Shown here: positions 12,776-25,300 of the stretch, one piece after another | How positions within the stretch are numbered: position 1 is the first letter of the stretch | How the letters are laid out: each line of letters opens with the position of its first letter | Source: Gymnogyps californianus | Taxonomy: Eukaryota > Chordata > Aves > Accipitriformes > Cathartidae | Reading direction: 5' to 3' | Assembly: GCF_018139145.2 (NCBI RefSeq) | Contig: NC_059471.1 | Location: forward strand, 47,685,486 to 47,749,485 | Length of the DNA stretch: 64,000 bases | Program-made: the position numbers and the translations under genes | The notes under the pieces: model-generated | Databases searched by the model: none | What the model was told of the DNA's origin: nothing | What the model saw: only the letters and a program-made list of their open reading frames with translations

Positions 12776-15700
12776 GGGAGAAAGATGTTAGAAGAGAATT
12801 CTCTGTTTTGCTGCTGACCTCTGCTTGGAAAGTGATCTTTTAAAATCTACAGTAATGTTACATTTAATCAGGAGAAGACAGATAAACAAAGGACCTGGGG
12901 AGTTACTTGTGACAGGTATTCATGAACCAAAACAAGGGAAAAGACAACTGAAAGCAAATGCCTATTGTCAGTGCAAAAGCAATACCAATAAAAGCAAACT
13001 AAACATTTAGTTTGAAATCCATTCTGCTGAGCCAGAACTAACAACGGCTGCAATGCTAAGGTTCCCTAGAACAATGAGTTTTAAGACTCACATATATTTT
13101 ATTTGTTGATTTGATTTCTGACCTGGAGCATTAAATTCCGGAAGGACTTTCCAAAGATTATGTTCTAAAGCCACCTGGTCATTGGTGGTATTTTCCTTCC
13201 AAAAATAGCCTAAGGTGTTGTGATTCTCTTCCCCTGCAAAACAGTATTCTGAAAGATGCTTGATCATCAAAATATTTCTAGGATATAGTAATAACATGTT
13301 CTGAAATAATTCTGCCTTGGTTGTTGCAGTGGGACCTGGTATGCTAGGGTAAAATTATGACTACAAGTGGCATACTTCACAGATAGCAAACGAGGGGGAA
13401 AGGACTTAAAACTCTGTGAAGAATCTCTTTAAGAATTTGAAGATAAATAGGGAAAAAGTCTGTGGGGGATCACTCTGAAGTAAAAATCACAGTGGACTCA
13501 ATCTATTTGCTAAGCTGCTATGTCTGATATTATATAATATTGTTATAAAATAGTTTGGCAGCCTTTTAAAATCATAATTTGCTTAGCTCTCTTTTGTTTC
13601 CATCCCTGAGTATTGTAAATTGACGATACATTTTTTTTTGACCACTCTAAAATTATTGCCATATACAGAAGGCCATACCTTAATCTTACTCATACCTGTG
13701 CTACTTGAGATCAATTGACTTCTACAAAAGAAAATGCACAAAAAATTGCAAGAGATTCCCTGTAACATCCAGAGTTTTTCAAATTTCCCCAGAAATTAGG
13801 ACCTGGTCTAGAAATGTGCTAGCAAGAGTTTGAACTTTAGCTCTCAGGAAAGGAATTGAGGATGATCAGTATCTCTTCTGAATGAAGTCACACCAAAGTC
13901 CTCTCCAGTACTGCAACAGCAGCAAAGCAAACTACTTTGTCCTCCATTTAATCTGATTAAGAAGTTGCATGAGAAATGATCAATGAAATTGTGCTGGCAG
14001 TCTGAGTATTTCAAGCAAGCAAATAAAACTGTAACGCAGGCATACAGATCATGAGGGTTTTTCTTACAAAAAAAAAAAAAAAAGTGCTTTTTGTTTCCTT
14101 CATGGCTTTTTAGCCTTCAGCCTTAGTTCTTCAAGCTTTTCTTTGCAAATGTAATCAGGTAATTAATTTTTAAATTTATTTTTAAGAAAAATTAATGATC
14201 TGACCTATTAGGACTTCTTAAAAAGAAAGAGCCAGGTTTACTATAGAATGGGACAATATGATTGAATTCAGGTGTTTTGCTAAATGTAACCCCATTTGAA
14301 GGTTTTCTCACTGTTGGGTGTTCAGGACATCTCTTCTGTGTGGGGGTTCATGAGTGTTCAGTAAGCCATAAGGTCAAGCTTGACTCTCCCTCTCAGGGTT
14401 ACTTTGGTTTGGGAAACTTTTGCTATCCACAAAGAAAAACTGTCCTTGCAGAGTACGACTATAAAGCCAATAGTTACTCAATACACATGATACAGCTAAA
14501 TAGTACAAGTGATGGGAGAGTGGGAATGAAGATGCTAAATATCGACAGCAGTGAGGTTGGAAGCTGTTGGGTCTAATCAAGGTTTTGTCACTGTCTCGGT
14601 GAGACATGTTAGACAACTGATCCATCTGTTCTTTCACAAATCACCTGGCACAAGGAATGATAATTAGCTGCCTCAGAAGTATAACATGATGCTTAAGTGG
14701 TGTTTGAGTAGTGTTTTAATTGGCTTGTAAAGGCAAGAAAGGCAAAGAAATTTAATTTAGCTAGAATGCTAGACTGGGATTTCTGCTTAATTGTAGAAAC
14801 AGGCCTGGGAAGATTGTCCTCAAATCAGAAGGAGAATCAGCAGGTTGCCAGCACAGGTGACATTTGGGTTGACTGAGGTGGGACAGTCAGTAGATGTTAA
14901 GGTCCCCTGCTTTTTACTGCACCTGGCAGTGACAGCTCCAGAACTGTTGCATGCATGCTGCAGGAGGCAAAGGATGGGACCTGGTCTCTCTGGCTGAACT
15001 GGGATGCCTGATTTGCATCTCAATTGTCCATGCTCAGGGAAGCAGGGCTTCAGAGGTGCAGAAGTTCCCTATCTAGTCTGTGTAAAAACACAGGCGAAAG
15101 CTTCACAAGGACAACTTTCCTTTGGTGCCCAAGCTAAATGCATATTTATCTAGAAGGCCTCAAATCACCTGCTTGTCTCTCCTGACTGTACCAGACTTTA
15201 GGTACTCTCTTTTGGAGGACAGCAACACTGTGCACCTAATGTACAGATGCAGTTTAGGGGGCTGAATTGAAGGCAGTGACTTTCCTGTAGTCATAAGGAA
15301 AGTCTTTCTACATGTAGTAGCAGTCCCTTCAGTCTAACAGGCAGTACTCTCTAGTTCCTCCTGTGGAGAGACTGACTTTAAACAATCTTATCAAATGCAG
15401 AAAATTCCTGTATGGTTAAACCTCTAAACTTGTCCCTTCTGAGAACCTACAGCCAGCTGAAACAAGAAGACTTGAACTTCTCATGCTGAAAGAAAGTGTG
15501 TATTATTATGTAACATTTCATAAATGATTTCCTTTTGTGATTGTATTTTTAATACAAAAATGTTATCATGTTTTCATTCTCTTCAAAGTTTGAGGGAGAA
15601 ACACATTTCTGAACAATTCCTTCAGATCAAAGAGGCCAAACTTATTTTGGGGATGCACAGTTTCAGTTTTAACAAAACCAGTACCATTTAACCTATTGAC

Positions 15701-18700
15701 CCTGTTAGCGAGGTGGGATTAGATGGTGGTGTAAGGTGCTTCTTTTTGCTGCATGGCCATTAAGAAACAATACAAAGAAGACTCTGGGTTGCCAGACATT
15801 TTCAGAGGAGAACAACTGTGCAAAGCTGGCTGCTCACAGACACCTCTACTTTTTTCTCTCCATAAATCCATCATCCTGCCACAGACTATTTTAAACAAAT
15901 AATAAAATTCCTTTATATTATCACATCAGTCACTATACAGCACTTTCAATTGCACAAACTTTTTATTAAACAAATTAAACACTACATATTAACTCTAACT
16001 GCAGTAACCCCCCACTATGCGCCACAAGCAGTTTTACATCTGGTAGTATCTGTGCTGAAAGTACCATTCCATGTCTGCAGCTACAGAAATGGCTTTTTTT
16101 GCTCATCAGAGAGAGACAGGTTTCTTTTTCTCTTAAAAAGACACATAACTATGCAAAATTAATAATTGTGCTTCAGCAAACATTCATTCTTACAGAAAGT
16201 ACCTTGTAGTGTCAGTTTTAAGTGATGGAGATATACTTTTCTCTTGATTTTTTTCTTAAAAGTTTTTCAGGATATGTTCATAGAAAAATTGTCAGGTTTA
16301 ATACTATGTGATTTTATTGGCCATCACTGCAACTTCACAGGGAGCACCACTGAATATCCACCCTATACTCTCTACTAACCTAAATATCACATATGCATTT
16401 CCATACTTTTCTTGCATATCCCATTGAAAGGCGTGGAAAAATTTCCTTCAGCAGGTTCAGTTACACCACCTCAAGCTTCTGGAGTTTCCTTCTGGGTTGC
16501 CTGCAGAGAAATGCCTGTTTGTTGCAGTGGCTATGTGGCAAGCTCTATTTTGTCACCATTCTTATGTGTAACTTTTTGTCTCACACATCTGTTGCATTGT
16601 CATTAGCCTGAACGGTAAACTTTTTAGAGCACAAATTGGTTTTTATTAGATTTTGCAGAGGATGTGTTAGATATTGTCATCACACCAGGTCCTGTTACAG
16701 AGTTGAAGACTTGTGAGCCATAAAATGTGGAGTAGCTCATGACTTACAAGGGGAGGTCACCTGGGAATGAGGTGGTTGCTATTCTAGCACATGCTTCTCA
16801 CAAGAACCGTCAGCCAAAATCCTGACACTCTCACCCACAGCCTCTGCTAGGTGGTGAAAAGGCACAGACTGTTCCTGCAGCACAGGACAAAGTGAAGAAG
16901 TCCTTAAAGTCAACCCATACTTGATGTTTTACTGCTTGGAGTGAAATGAGGGCTTTCAGAGCCTGCTGTAGTGATAATGGACCCATGTTAAGAAAGGGCA
17001 CCCTCTCCTGGCACAGCGCCTACAGTCTGTGGTTTTAGTTCCTCCTTTCTATCCACTCAGGGCCCCTGCGTTTCCTCTAGCAGCAAGTTGAAAGCTATTA
17101 CATACAGGCTTATTTTTTAAATATGAGCTGAGCAAAACCATCTCCGTGTACTATTTTCCAGTTGCTCAAACTGAGGGATGGTGCCTTGCATGAGAGTCAC
17201 AGTCCCTGCGATTGAAATTCAACCAAAAAAGTCTTCCTCTGACACTTTGCTGTGCTAGAAATATGCTGAGACCTGATGTGGCTCTGCCTTCATATCTCTG
17301 CCGCTTACCCCGGGCCTGAAAATGCTGGGTATTTTTGCTGGTGTGTGAACTGACTCGCTGAATTGGGGAAGAGGCCAAAAGACTGTGGACCCTTGCATCC
17401 CCCACTGCAAACAAAAGGTGTACGGAAAGAAGGAACTTGGGAAATAACTCACGCCTTGCTGCACTAGTCATGTGAATCGGCCACGAAGGAAAAACCTTAT
17501 GAAAGTATATGAGGGGATAAGCAGAAGAGCTAAAAGGTGTCGTGGCCTTCCCAAGTGACGTGATTCCCTGCTCCTTGCAGAAAATTACACTTAAGCAAGA
17601 ATAATCCATCCCTGCACCCTGCAGTGGCAAGACGCCCCCTCCTCCAAACCGTGTGTTTGTGCCACCTTTTCCCCTGTGCCTGTGTCATCCAAAAAAACAT
17701 TATTAGTGGAAAGAAAAACATAAGTGAAAGGATTCTGGAAATTTAGGAGGTACCAAACAGTGTTTACTGAGCTACAGGACAATATGTTGTAACAGCACTA
17801 CGGAGGAGAAGACAAGCACTGTGAAAGAAGTGACACCCTGCTTTTCTGCAGACACTGAGGAATTTCTTCATGGATTCAAGTGAAGGGTGGGGAAGTGGTG
17901 CAAGCCCTTCTCTTTCACCCAGCCTATTTGGTGCCAGTATTTTAAATGATAGGCTTCGGGTGCAAACTCCAAGAGCCTGAAAGCATCACTCAGCATGCAA
18001 CAGTCCTTTAATCTCTGGACAAAGAGGATCTTTTGGTTGCCTCCAGCCATTAATAGGAAGTTTGGAAATTTTGCTTCTTACACATCTCTATCCCAAGAGC
18101 AAAATTAACTTACACTCTTTCTCATGGAGATAAAACAGCAGAAAATGTAAAAGATGAGTGATGCTGTGCTAGGGGAATAAGGCAAAGGAAATGTTAAAAA
18201 CTGATAGCTTATTCCCAAAGAAACAATATGAGCTCAGCCAAGCAGAAAAATGTGCAAATACTGCTCTTAATTCACTCTAGACAATTTGTCGTTTGTAATA
18301 TTTTCCTTAGAGTTTGTGAAACCACAAACTCGGTGGGTAAACTGCTGCTATTTCTCTTGTGTAGTTGTTTACCTGGGGAGAAGAATAGGAACATGGGCAG
18401 GGGGTTGTAGAGAGCTATTTAAAAATGGTCTGGCACCCTAGAATTTAACACTGAGGTGCTTGTGGCAGCAGTTTCCTCTCATTTGTGTATTTCATTCCTT
18501 TTAAAGCTCAAATATATGATAGTTAAATTTCAGAATTTCCTTTTATTTTTGCTTTTTCATAACGCTGCTTTAATATTAATTTATTTATAATACATGCAGT
18601 ATAAAGAAATCTGTACACGCGTGTATGTGTAGGAGTAGGAGGTTGGAGGGCAATTTACTAAAATGATGAAGTGACATAGACTCTTTAAGTCTTATTGACT

Positions 18701-20559
18701 TTCAGGGGAGCTATATTTAAAGCTAGTCTTTGCAAGGAAATTGATGGACAAAGTTTTTTTGTGAGGTAATGAAAACTGTGCACATCAGTGTTAACAAATA
18801 TACGGCCAGAAATTTAGGAATAAGTTACCTTAATTTGTGGCTTTGCAAAACACCAGCAAAAAATGTAGTTCAATATACAGCATAGCTCCTTGTGAATTTT
18901 GCAAATAGCTGTGATGCAAATAAATAGAAAAATGAGGCAGTCAGTAAATAAATTATCGAGTGAGAAGTTTTCATTTCAGTGTTTTTAGGATGAAATATTT
19001 TGGTTTCTTAATTTGAATCTTTTCAGTCAAAAATATTTTCAAGTCTACCTGAAAGGAAATTCCTTGAGTTTGTTGTTTAGCCTGAAGACAAATAAAAGGC
19101 TTTTTCTTTCCTTGAATCTCTTTTTTTTCCCACTTATTTGGCAGACTAAAAAAATCTGTCATTCACACTTATCCCATTAATTTTGCTATGATTTCATTTT
19201 TTAAATCCCTTCTCTTTTTCCCAATAGTTACACATCCTACGTGGAAACTATAATCACTGCAGCAACACAGTTACTCCAAGTAATTATGTATGTCTGTTTC
19301 CTCATGAAAAATGACCCCTCAGGCATGTGGAAGTTAAGTGTGAGCCCTTAAGTTTCATTACGTACTTCTTAAAGTCTTACTGTCAATTTGGAGGTAAAAT
19401 TAAGAACTGAAACAGATCTCCTAAATCCTAACTACAATACCAAATTTCTTTCCATAGGCAAATCACTTGATCACCCCTCTGAGTCTTAATCAAGTAGATG
19501 ATATAAAGTATGGCCTGATGAGCTAATAAGAAGCTGAGACTATTTTTATAAATTATTGCTTCACTGCATTTGAAGATGGGAGTTAGGCTCCTAAATCATG
19601 TTGGTATCTTTGCAAAATGATAAAATTATTACAAAACAACCCAATATATTTTTGTGGATAACTGTTAATAGAAGAAAAAAATCCGCAGGAAAAACCTATA
19701 GTTTCCAATCATACTTTTAATGGAATTACTTCAATGAGAACTCTGATGTTCTGTTTGTTTCGGTGAGCTTTCTCTACAATCAGTGTTTTCAGTCTTCCAC
19801 TGAGATCTTAGCTCTCAAAAAGGAACCGTCCTTCAGGGAGTTCCCAAAGGTTAATTAGTAAAAATTTCAGGCTTCTTTCAAAATGTTCTTCTGTCTTATG
19901 TTTTGATTTCTGTGTATTCCTGATATGTTGCAGTTGTCACAGAGATCAATATGTGAGTTGTGCACCTCTTGCCCCATACCTACACAATGCAAGGCTTTAT
20001 CCCTAGTAATTCTGGCTCAAGTTGTTTCTTTCCTTTATGTCTAGGTCTGGAAGACACGCATGCATGGACTTCAGCAGAAGCCAAGCGGCTGTGCAGGGAT
20101 GGGCATCTACCAGAACAACACTTTACCAGAACAGGGCTTTTAGTCTCTTGGTTGCTTCAAGCTACCTGCATTCTTTGTTCAAAGCTTCCTAAAAAAAATG
20201 GAGGCCTTTGTTACTGATCTGTTCTCCTCTGCATGTGCTACCTAATGTCTTACGTTTCGAATACACGGCAAAAACTTCCTTTCTTGGGGAAGTTTTTTTA
20301 TCCATCCATTATACATGGATAATAATTTTATCCATTAGAGGCAGGGACATAATCCAATGTGCATTTTAGAACAAAGTGCAAAAGAATCTCATCCAAAATA
20401 CCATTATAAGCTTTCTGTCAGTAGACTTTTTCCAGTCACCTTTGACCTGTTCATGCACCTATTGGAAGAGGCACAAAGTGATATTAAACCCTAACACCTG
20501 ATTTTCACAGTCTTTCTCATGGACTGGTGTTAAGAGACTAAAAAGTGGATAGGAAAAGG
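12776..20559. other. Long non-coding stretch, no gene recognised
   Basis: About 7.8 kb with no supported gene. The longest open frame (17166-17630 minus, 154 codons) resembles no family and overlaps other frames of similar length on the same strand, as expected by chance in a slightly GC-richer patch. A run of 16 A lies at 14068-14083. A TTATCCAT/ATGGATAA inverted repeat (8-bp arms, 9-base loop) lies at 20298-20322. No tRNA-like or clear miRNA-like structure was recognised. Confidence 0.5.
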
Positions 20560-21330
20560 TCCTAGAGAGTTTATCTTGTCCATTGTACCACTGCAGTACA
20601 GGATCAGTTCTGTTCACATCACTCCTGATCACTTTTTCACTAACATGCTCTGCAATGACAAATAATCCTTAATTGATGCACACAGACTGTCCCAGTGCTT
20701 CAAAATCCCTTACCGTTAAAAGTTTCTTCTGTTATCCAACATGAATCTATTTTTCCTAATTTCAGTGCATTCCTTCTTTTCCTGGTCACATGAATGTGAA
20801 AAAAGCTGGGGTTTTTTTTCCTCTTTGAAAAGAAATTTATGAGAATAAAATTTATGCACTTGGAAATTTGTACCATATTCCCACTTAAACTACTGTTCTT
20901 TAGACTAAACATTCCCAATTGTAAAAGTCAAAAAGCTTTCTAAATCTCTCATCATTCTTGTAACTCTCTGGACTTCTTGCTTTAGCCCACATCTGCCTTG
21001 ACATACGGTACCCAGAACAGGACAAAGTTTACAGTGGAGAACTTGTCAAGGCTGTCAAGACCAGAAGGACATATTCATGTGTTTTGAAAGCTATGCTCCT
21101 ATTGATATATCACATTTTGAAATTTGCCTTTCTAAAAGTGTAATATTTTCAGTCACATTTAGTTTGTGATCCATTATAAGTCCTAGTTTATTACTAGTTT
21201 TCTAGATCTTATATAGAATGTTACTCTTATTCATCAAAATCAGTCTGACTCCTTACTTTTTCCTAAAAGTCCTTCTCTGTAATAGAGTCACACATAGAGT
21301 TTCATATACCAGCCTAACTTCAGATACCAT
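20560..21330 (-). mobile_element. Old CR1 LINE fragment, about 770 bp, antisense
   Basis: On the plus strand this reads as the antisense of a CR1 3' half. Successive landmarks are CACTGCAGTACAGGATCAG (about 20590), CCGTTAAAAGTTTCTTCTG (about 20713), TTTAGACTAAACATTCCCAA (about 20900), CTCTCTGGACTTCTTG and then GGTACCCAGAACAGGACA (about 20965-21025), and TTTAGTTTGTGATCCATTATAAG (about 21160). Their order and spacing match an old sauropsid CR1 lineage. This stretch spans the 3' end of ORF2 and the 3' UTR. Many substitutions and gaps show it is ancient and non-coding; the sense strand is minus. Confidence 0.85.
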
Positions 21331-24300
21331 TTTTAATGTCCCTTGACAAGTGCAATTGCAGCGTGGGGAGTCCATGCGGTTATGTTAAGCCATCACAACA
21401 CTGTCTTCTCGCTGTTCTAACTGCTCCCTTTGATACAGGTATTGTGAGGAGCTCAGCTTGATGGCATATCACTCTGCTTTCAAACATGTTTTCAAAGGGC
21501 CTGTTTTCGCTGTAGCATCCTGGAAGAGACACACTTCAGAGTTGCTGCAAAGGCTTGTTGTAAGTATGGTCACTGTGAGAAAAGTCAGACTATTGCCTAA
21601 CGTTAGTCGCGTTAAAAGGGAATGCTGGATGAGCAAGGCTGCTGCTGAGCTTGTCCCTGTTCTCTCCGTCTTTGATCTGATTCAGAAGCATCAACTAAAC
21701 CTCACTGGTAACCTGAAAAACAGCAAACACAGTTCACCCCGCTTCAGAGAGCGGTAAACAACGAATGGCAAAGCCTGCCTCTGCTGCACTTCATACCAGC
21801 TTGAACAGTGATATGTTGGTTTGGGGAAGCAGCTCCAGCATAGAAAACATATTAATTTCCCCAATGTTCTTCCTTCAGTTTCACCTCTGCATCACAGAGG
21901 TGAAAAGCAGCTCCTGATAATACCAGGGAGAGAAAAAGAAAATAAACCTGGACAAATACAGATTTGGGGTTTGCCATAGTTTTAAGAACTACAATGAAAA
22001 ACTTGCTATAGGTCAAGCTAAGAGAGAAGTATTGTATTCCCAGATAGTCAAAAAGGTGAAAAAATGTAAAGTTCAGTTAAAAAAAAAATTGTTTCAATTC
22101 TGAACATTTTACAATTTTTGAAGTTAAATCAAAAGTAAATTTTAGGGTGAAGAATTGTTTCAAGTACATGGAACTGAACCATTTTAAGCTTTAGAAACTT
22201 AGGAGGATTCTTCTCAAATTAAATCATTTGTTGAAAATGAGACACACTGCAAAAAATGTTAGTGTCTCCAAATTGTCCTTCATCTCCCTCACCCAAATTG
22301 CCCATCATAAAACTTCACTCGCATCTTATAAAGAAGATAGTGAGTATAAGGAGTTAAACGCAATAAGAAGCAGAAATCCTTAGCAAATGGAAAGGAGACT
22401 GATGTTTCGACTTTTACTCCCCAAATAAGGAACAATATAAAGTCCTTTGAGAAAATGACTAATGTAAAAGGAGCAAAAGACTCTCTTTCCTGGAATAACA
22501 AAAATACACATATATTTTAATCTCTGTTCTGGCTTTCATAATGCAACTACATGCTTTTGACTCTGTGGTGCTGTCAGCAAAAATTAATCTTAAAAGTAGC
22601 ACACATGAGTGACTTCAGCCTTTGCCTTAATTTAGTTTTTCACTAAGAGCCGAGATAAGACGTAGCCGCACTGAAGAAGGATGGACGGCTGTACACTATA
22701 TTGTAGGAGACGACAGTGCTAAATTAATCATGCTCTATCTGGAATTTGCAATTCTTTCAGAGATGCTCAAGACAATATAAAAAATTTAGTGGTAACAGTG
22801 AAAGTAGGCAGGAGGTTGTGAGGCAGAAAGCTTCAGAGGGCACTTTAAATGTGAAAGATGCATTACAGTTTCTCACACATGAACAAGATAGCGTACCTTA
22901 CTAAAAATATAATAAATAAGGAGTGTATTCTGCCAGATGCAGCTGTGAAGGGAGCGCTCTCCCAGTCAGATGTACCGAGCGTGATTGACACCCCCTTAGC
23001 TTTGCTGTGATATGACTAAATATGAAAACGAACAGCCTCAGAAGGATGTTTGCATTAGGAACAACATACCATTCTGTTACTCTCAGAAGCCCAGCAAATA
23101 CATCAGAACTTTTGGTACACATACTAGAGGAGTCAGTCTGTTCCTCAGTCACGATTTCACTTTTCATTTGCTTTCCTGCTTCTCTGCTTTTCTTTTCTTT
23201 TTTTCTTTTCATTTTCACTGCATTGTCTCCTTGCTCGCTCCTGCTACAAACATCAGGTGAATGAAGGGAGACGTAAATTATCCCATTAGTGGCTCACTGC
23301 TGATAGTCTGATGTAATTTGAATAAATCAGTGCATGCCTGGCTGCAGCAGCAACAGGAGGGAGAGACAGATGTGCAGGTTCCCTCTGCTCGGGTACCACT
23401 GACTTCCCTGCAAGGGCTTTCAACGCACACTTGGGTTTTGTGAGCCTGCAAAGCTCACTACTGCAACAGGGACCCTCTCGTTCCAGAAAGCAAAATGTAA
23501 AAGAAAAACTCCCCTTTAAGTTTGGAAACAAATAGGTAACTGGTGAGTTTCCTTTTCCTTGCAAACCTACCTGCCACAGTCAGTGGATTACAACCAGGTG
23601 TTGAAAGTTGCTCTGGGAGTTTCCACAGCAATCAAAGGCTCTTCAGGGTAGCCCCAAAGTCGCTCTGTTTCTGAGGGAAGAAAAGATTGTTACTGACTTG
23701 ATCAAGATTAGCGAACAAAAGGCTAAATAAGTTCCTCCTTTCCCATCTGAACACACTATTGATGCTTTTGAGCCAGGGCCTCTGCTGAGGGTCTGTATGG
23801 GCTTTTCACTGTAGTGAGGGACCTTTCTCTCACCACATCGGTGTCTTTGCATTTGGGGACGCAGGGAGGTGGGGAAGATGCCAACCTTTCACCAGATAAC
23901 CCTCTACAGACCATTTTTAATTGTGACATTAAAGTGGACTGTGGTTATATAGGTAAATGTAAGGCTGTGGGAACTGTGGGAAAGGCAGCCAAAAATGTAT
24001 GGGAGGAAAACTTCTAGAGTACCTTTCCCAAATACAGAGAATGAGTATACAGTTAAACAGTTTCAACAGGGATGAACACCCAAGGAGCACAGTGAGAGAG
24101 AGTGATAGTGACAGTGCGAGTGAGAGATGCCCTACAGTGTAAGGAAGCAGTTTCTGAAATTATTGCCTTGTGGTTTCAATTCTTCTTGCACGTCCACCTG
24201 CATCTTCCCATTTCTGGTTGCAAGACCCTGTTTTGCAATTGAATTTTTCTCTGAGATCACAACAAAAATTACACCTCACACCTTAGCTTGGGAGCCAGTG

Positions 24301-24633
24301 GTCTTGGAAACAAGCAGTGCCTTAAAAGATAAGTTTGGATCTCCAAATATCACCAACAGAGCATCTGGAGTATATTGGCCAGTTAAAAAGTAGCTGTGAC
24401 ACTGCATCAGTGCAAATCAGCCAAAGTGTAAGGCTACCTCTAGGCTTCATTTTTCACGATACCATTTGTTCTGGGAGACAATGTTGCAAAACTAGTACCG
24501 TTAGAAAGCGCTAGGCTGAAAAACCTCTATTTTTTCACTTTGACCCCTTTTGGCTCTTTCTACTTTCACCCAGCTGTGCTGCTTTCTGGGAAAGAACAAC
24601 CTGAGACCCCACAGGGAAGTCTTTAATGTGCCA
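21331..24633. other. Non-coding stretch, no gene recognised
   Basis: Open frames of up to about 105 codons (for example 22901-23218 minus and 21458-21757 plus) show no recognisable domains. The AT-rich segment 22640-22760 contains a homeobox-type TTAAT core and looks unique. A GAGTGAGAGA-type purine-rich simple stretch is at about 24090-24127. Nothing further is supported. Confidence 0.5.
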
Positions 24634-24897
24634 TGTCCTGGTTTCGGCTGGGACAGAGTTAATTCTCTTCTTAGTAGCTGGTACAGTGCTGTGTTTTGGA
24701 TTTAGTGTGAGAATGATGTTGATAACACACTGATGTTTTAATTGTTGCTAAGTAGTGCTTATCTTAAATTAAGGACTTTTCAGTTTCCCATGCTCTGCCA
24801 GCAAGCAGGTGTGCAAGAAGCTGGGAGGGAGCATAGCTGGGGCAGCTGACCCGAACTAGCCAAAGGGATATTCCATACCATGGAATGTCATGCCCAG

Positions 24898-24904
24898 TAT
24901 ATAA
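24898..24904 (+). promoter_or_regulatory. TATA box of LTR copy 2
   Basis: TATATAA followed by ACTGGGGG, the core promoter position of this LTR family. The same box is intact in copies 1 and 4 (plus 2570-2576 and 55489-55495, read on the minus strand). In copy 3 it is altered. Whether any copy drives transcription cannot be told from sequence. Confidence 0.65.
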
Positions 24905-24990
24905 ACTGGGGGGGAGCTGGCTGGGAGGTGTGCATTGCTGCTTGGGCATCAGTCTGTGGGTGGTGAGCAACTGCATTGTGCATCACTGGG

Positions 24991-25105
24991 TTTTTCCCCT
25001 TTTTTTTTCCTTCCCCCCCCCCTTTCCCCCCCCTTTTCCCCCCCCCTTTCCCCCCCCCTTTTTTCCCCCCCTTTTTTCCCCCTTTTTCTCTCCATTCCTT
25101 TTCAT
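24991..25105. repeat. C-run/T-run polypyrimidine tract inside LTR copy 2
   Basis: Almost pure pyrimidine on the plus strand. C-runs of 10, 8, 9, 9, 7 and 5 (25013-25022, 25026-25033, 25038-25046, 25050-25058, 25065-25071 and 25078-25082) are separated by T-runs of 3 to 6. The minus strand therefore has six G-runs with short A loops, a strong G-quadruplex pattern. The whole is also a candidate for triplex formation. Copies 1 and 4 have only one G-run here, so this is an expansion specific to copy 2. Confidence 0.9.
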
Positions 25106-25162
25106 TACTATTATTATTATATTTCATTATTATTATTGTTAGTATTATATTTTACTGTAGTT

Positions 25163-25168
25163 ATTAAA
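25163..25168 (+). terminator. ATTAAA polyadenylation signal of LTR copy 2
   Basis: ATTAAA in a TTATTAAACTGT context. The same hexamer is present at the matching place in copies 1, 3 and 4 (plus 2385-2390, 46014-46019 and 55292-55297, read on the minus strand). Its conservation in all four copies supports its being the family's 3'-end signal. Confidence 0.6.
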
Positions 25169-25300
25169 CTGTCCTTATCTCAACCCATGAGTTTTACCTT
25201 CTTTCCTGATTCTCCTCCCCACCCCACTGGGAGGGGGGAGGAGTGAGGGAGCGGCTGCGTGGTGCTTAGCTGCTGGCTGGGGTTAAACCACGACATGCCA

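Larger units (their letters stand above)
24634..25295 (+). mobile_element. Solo LTR of avian endogenous retrovirus (copy 2)
   Basis: A 662-bp LTR in forward orientation. It begins TGTCCTGGTTTCGGC and ends CCACGACA, and is flanked by a perfect 5-bp target duplication, TGCCA (24629-24633 and 25296-25300). It has a TATATAA box at 24898-24904, so U3 is about 24634-24930, and an ATTAAA polyadenylation signal at 25163-25168. It is longer than copies 1 and 4 because of an expanded pyrimidine tract (24991-25105). CpG sites kept in copy 4 just after the TATA box read TG or CA here. No viral genes adjoin it, so it is a solo LTR. The 5-bp duplication fits ERVL-type integration. Confidence 0.93.

Noticed and set aside
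17166..17630. 154-codon minus-strand frame
   Set aside because: No recognisable family, no splice or promoter context, and several other frames overlap it on the same strand.
20298..20322. TTATCCAT/ATGGATAA hairpin
   Set aside because: 8-bp arms with a 9-base loop are expected several times by chance in 64 kb. It has no transcript context.
24885..25246. Overlapping Pro/Phe-rich and Gly/Lys-rich frames on both strands
   Set aside because: They are translations of the C/T tract and flanking LTR copy 2, not proteins.
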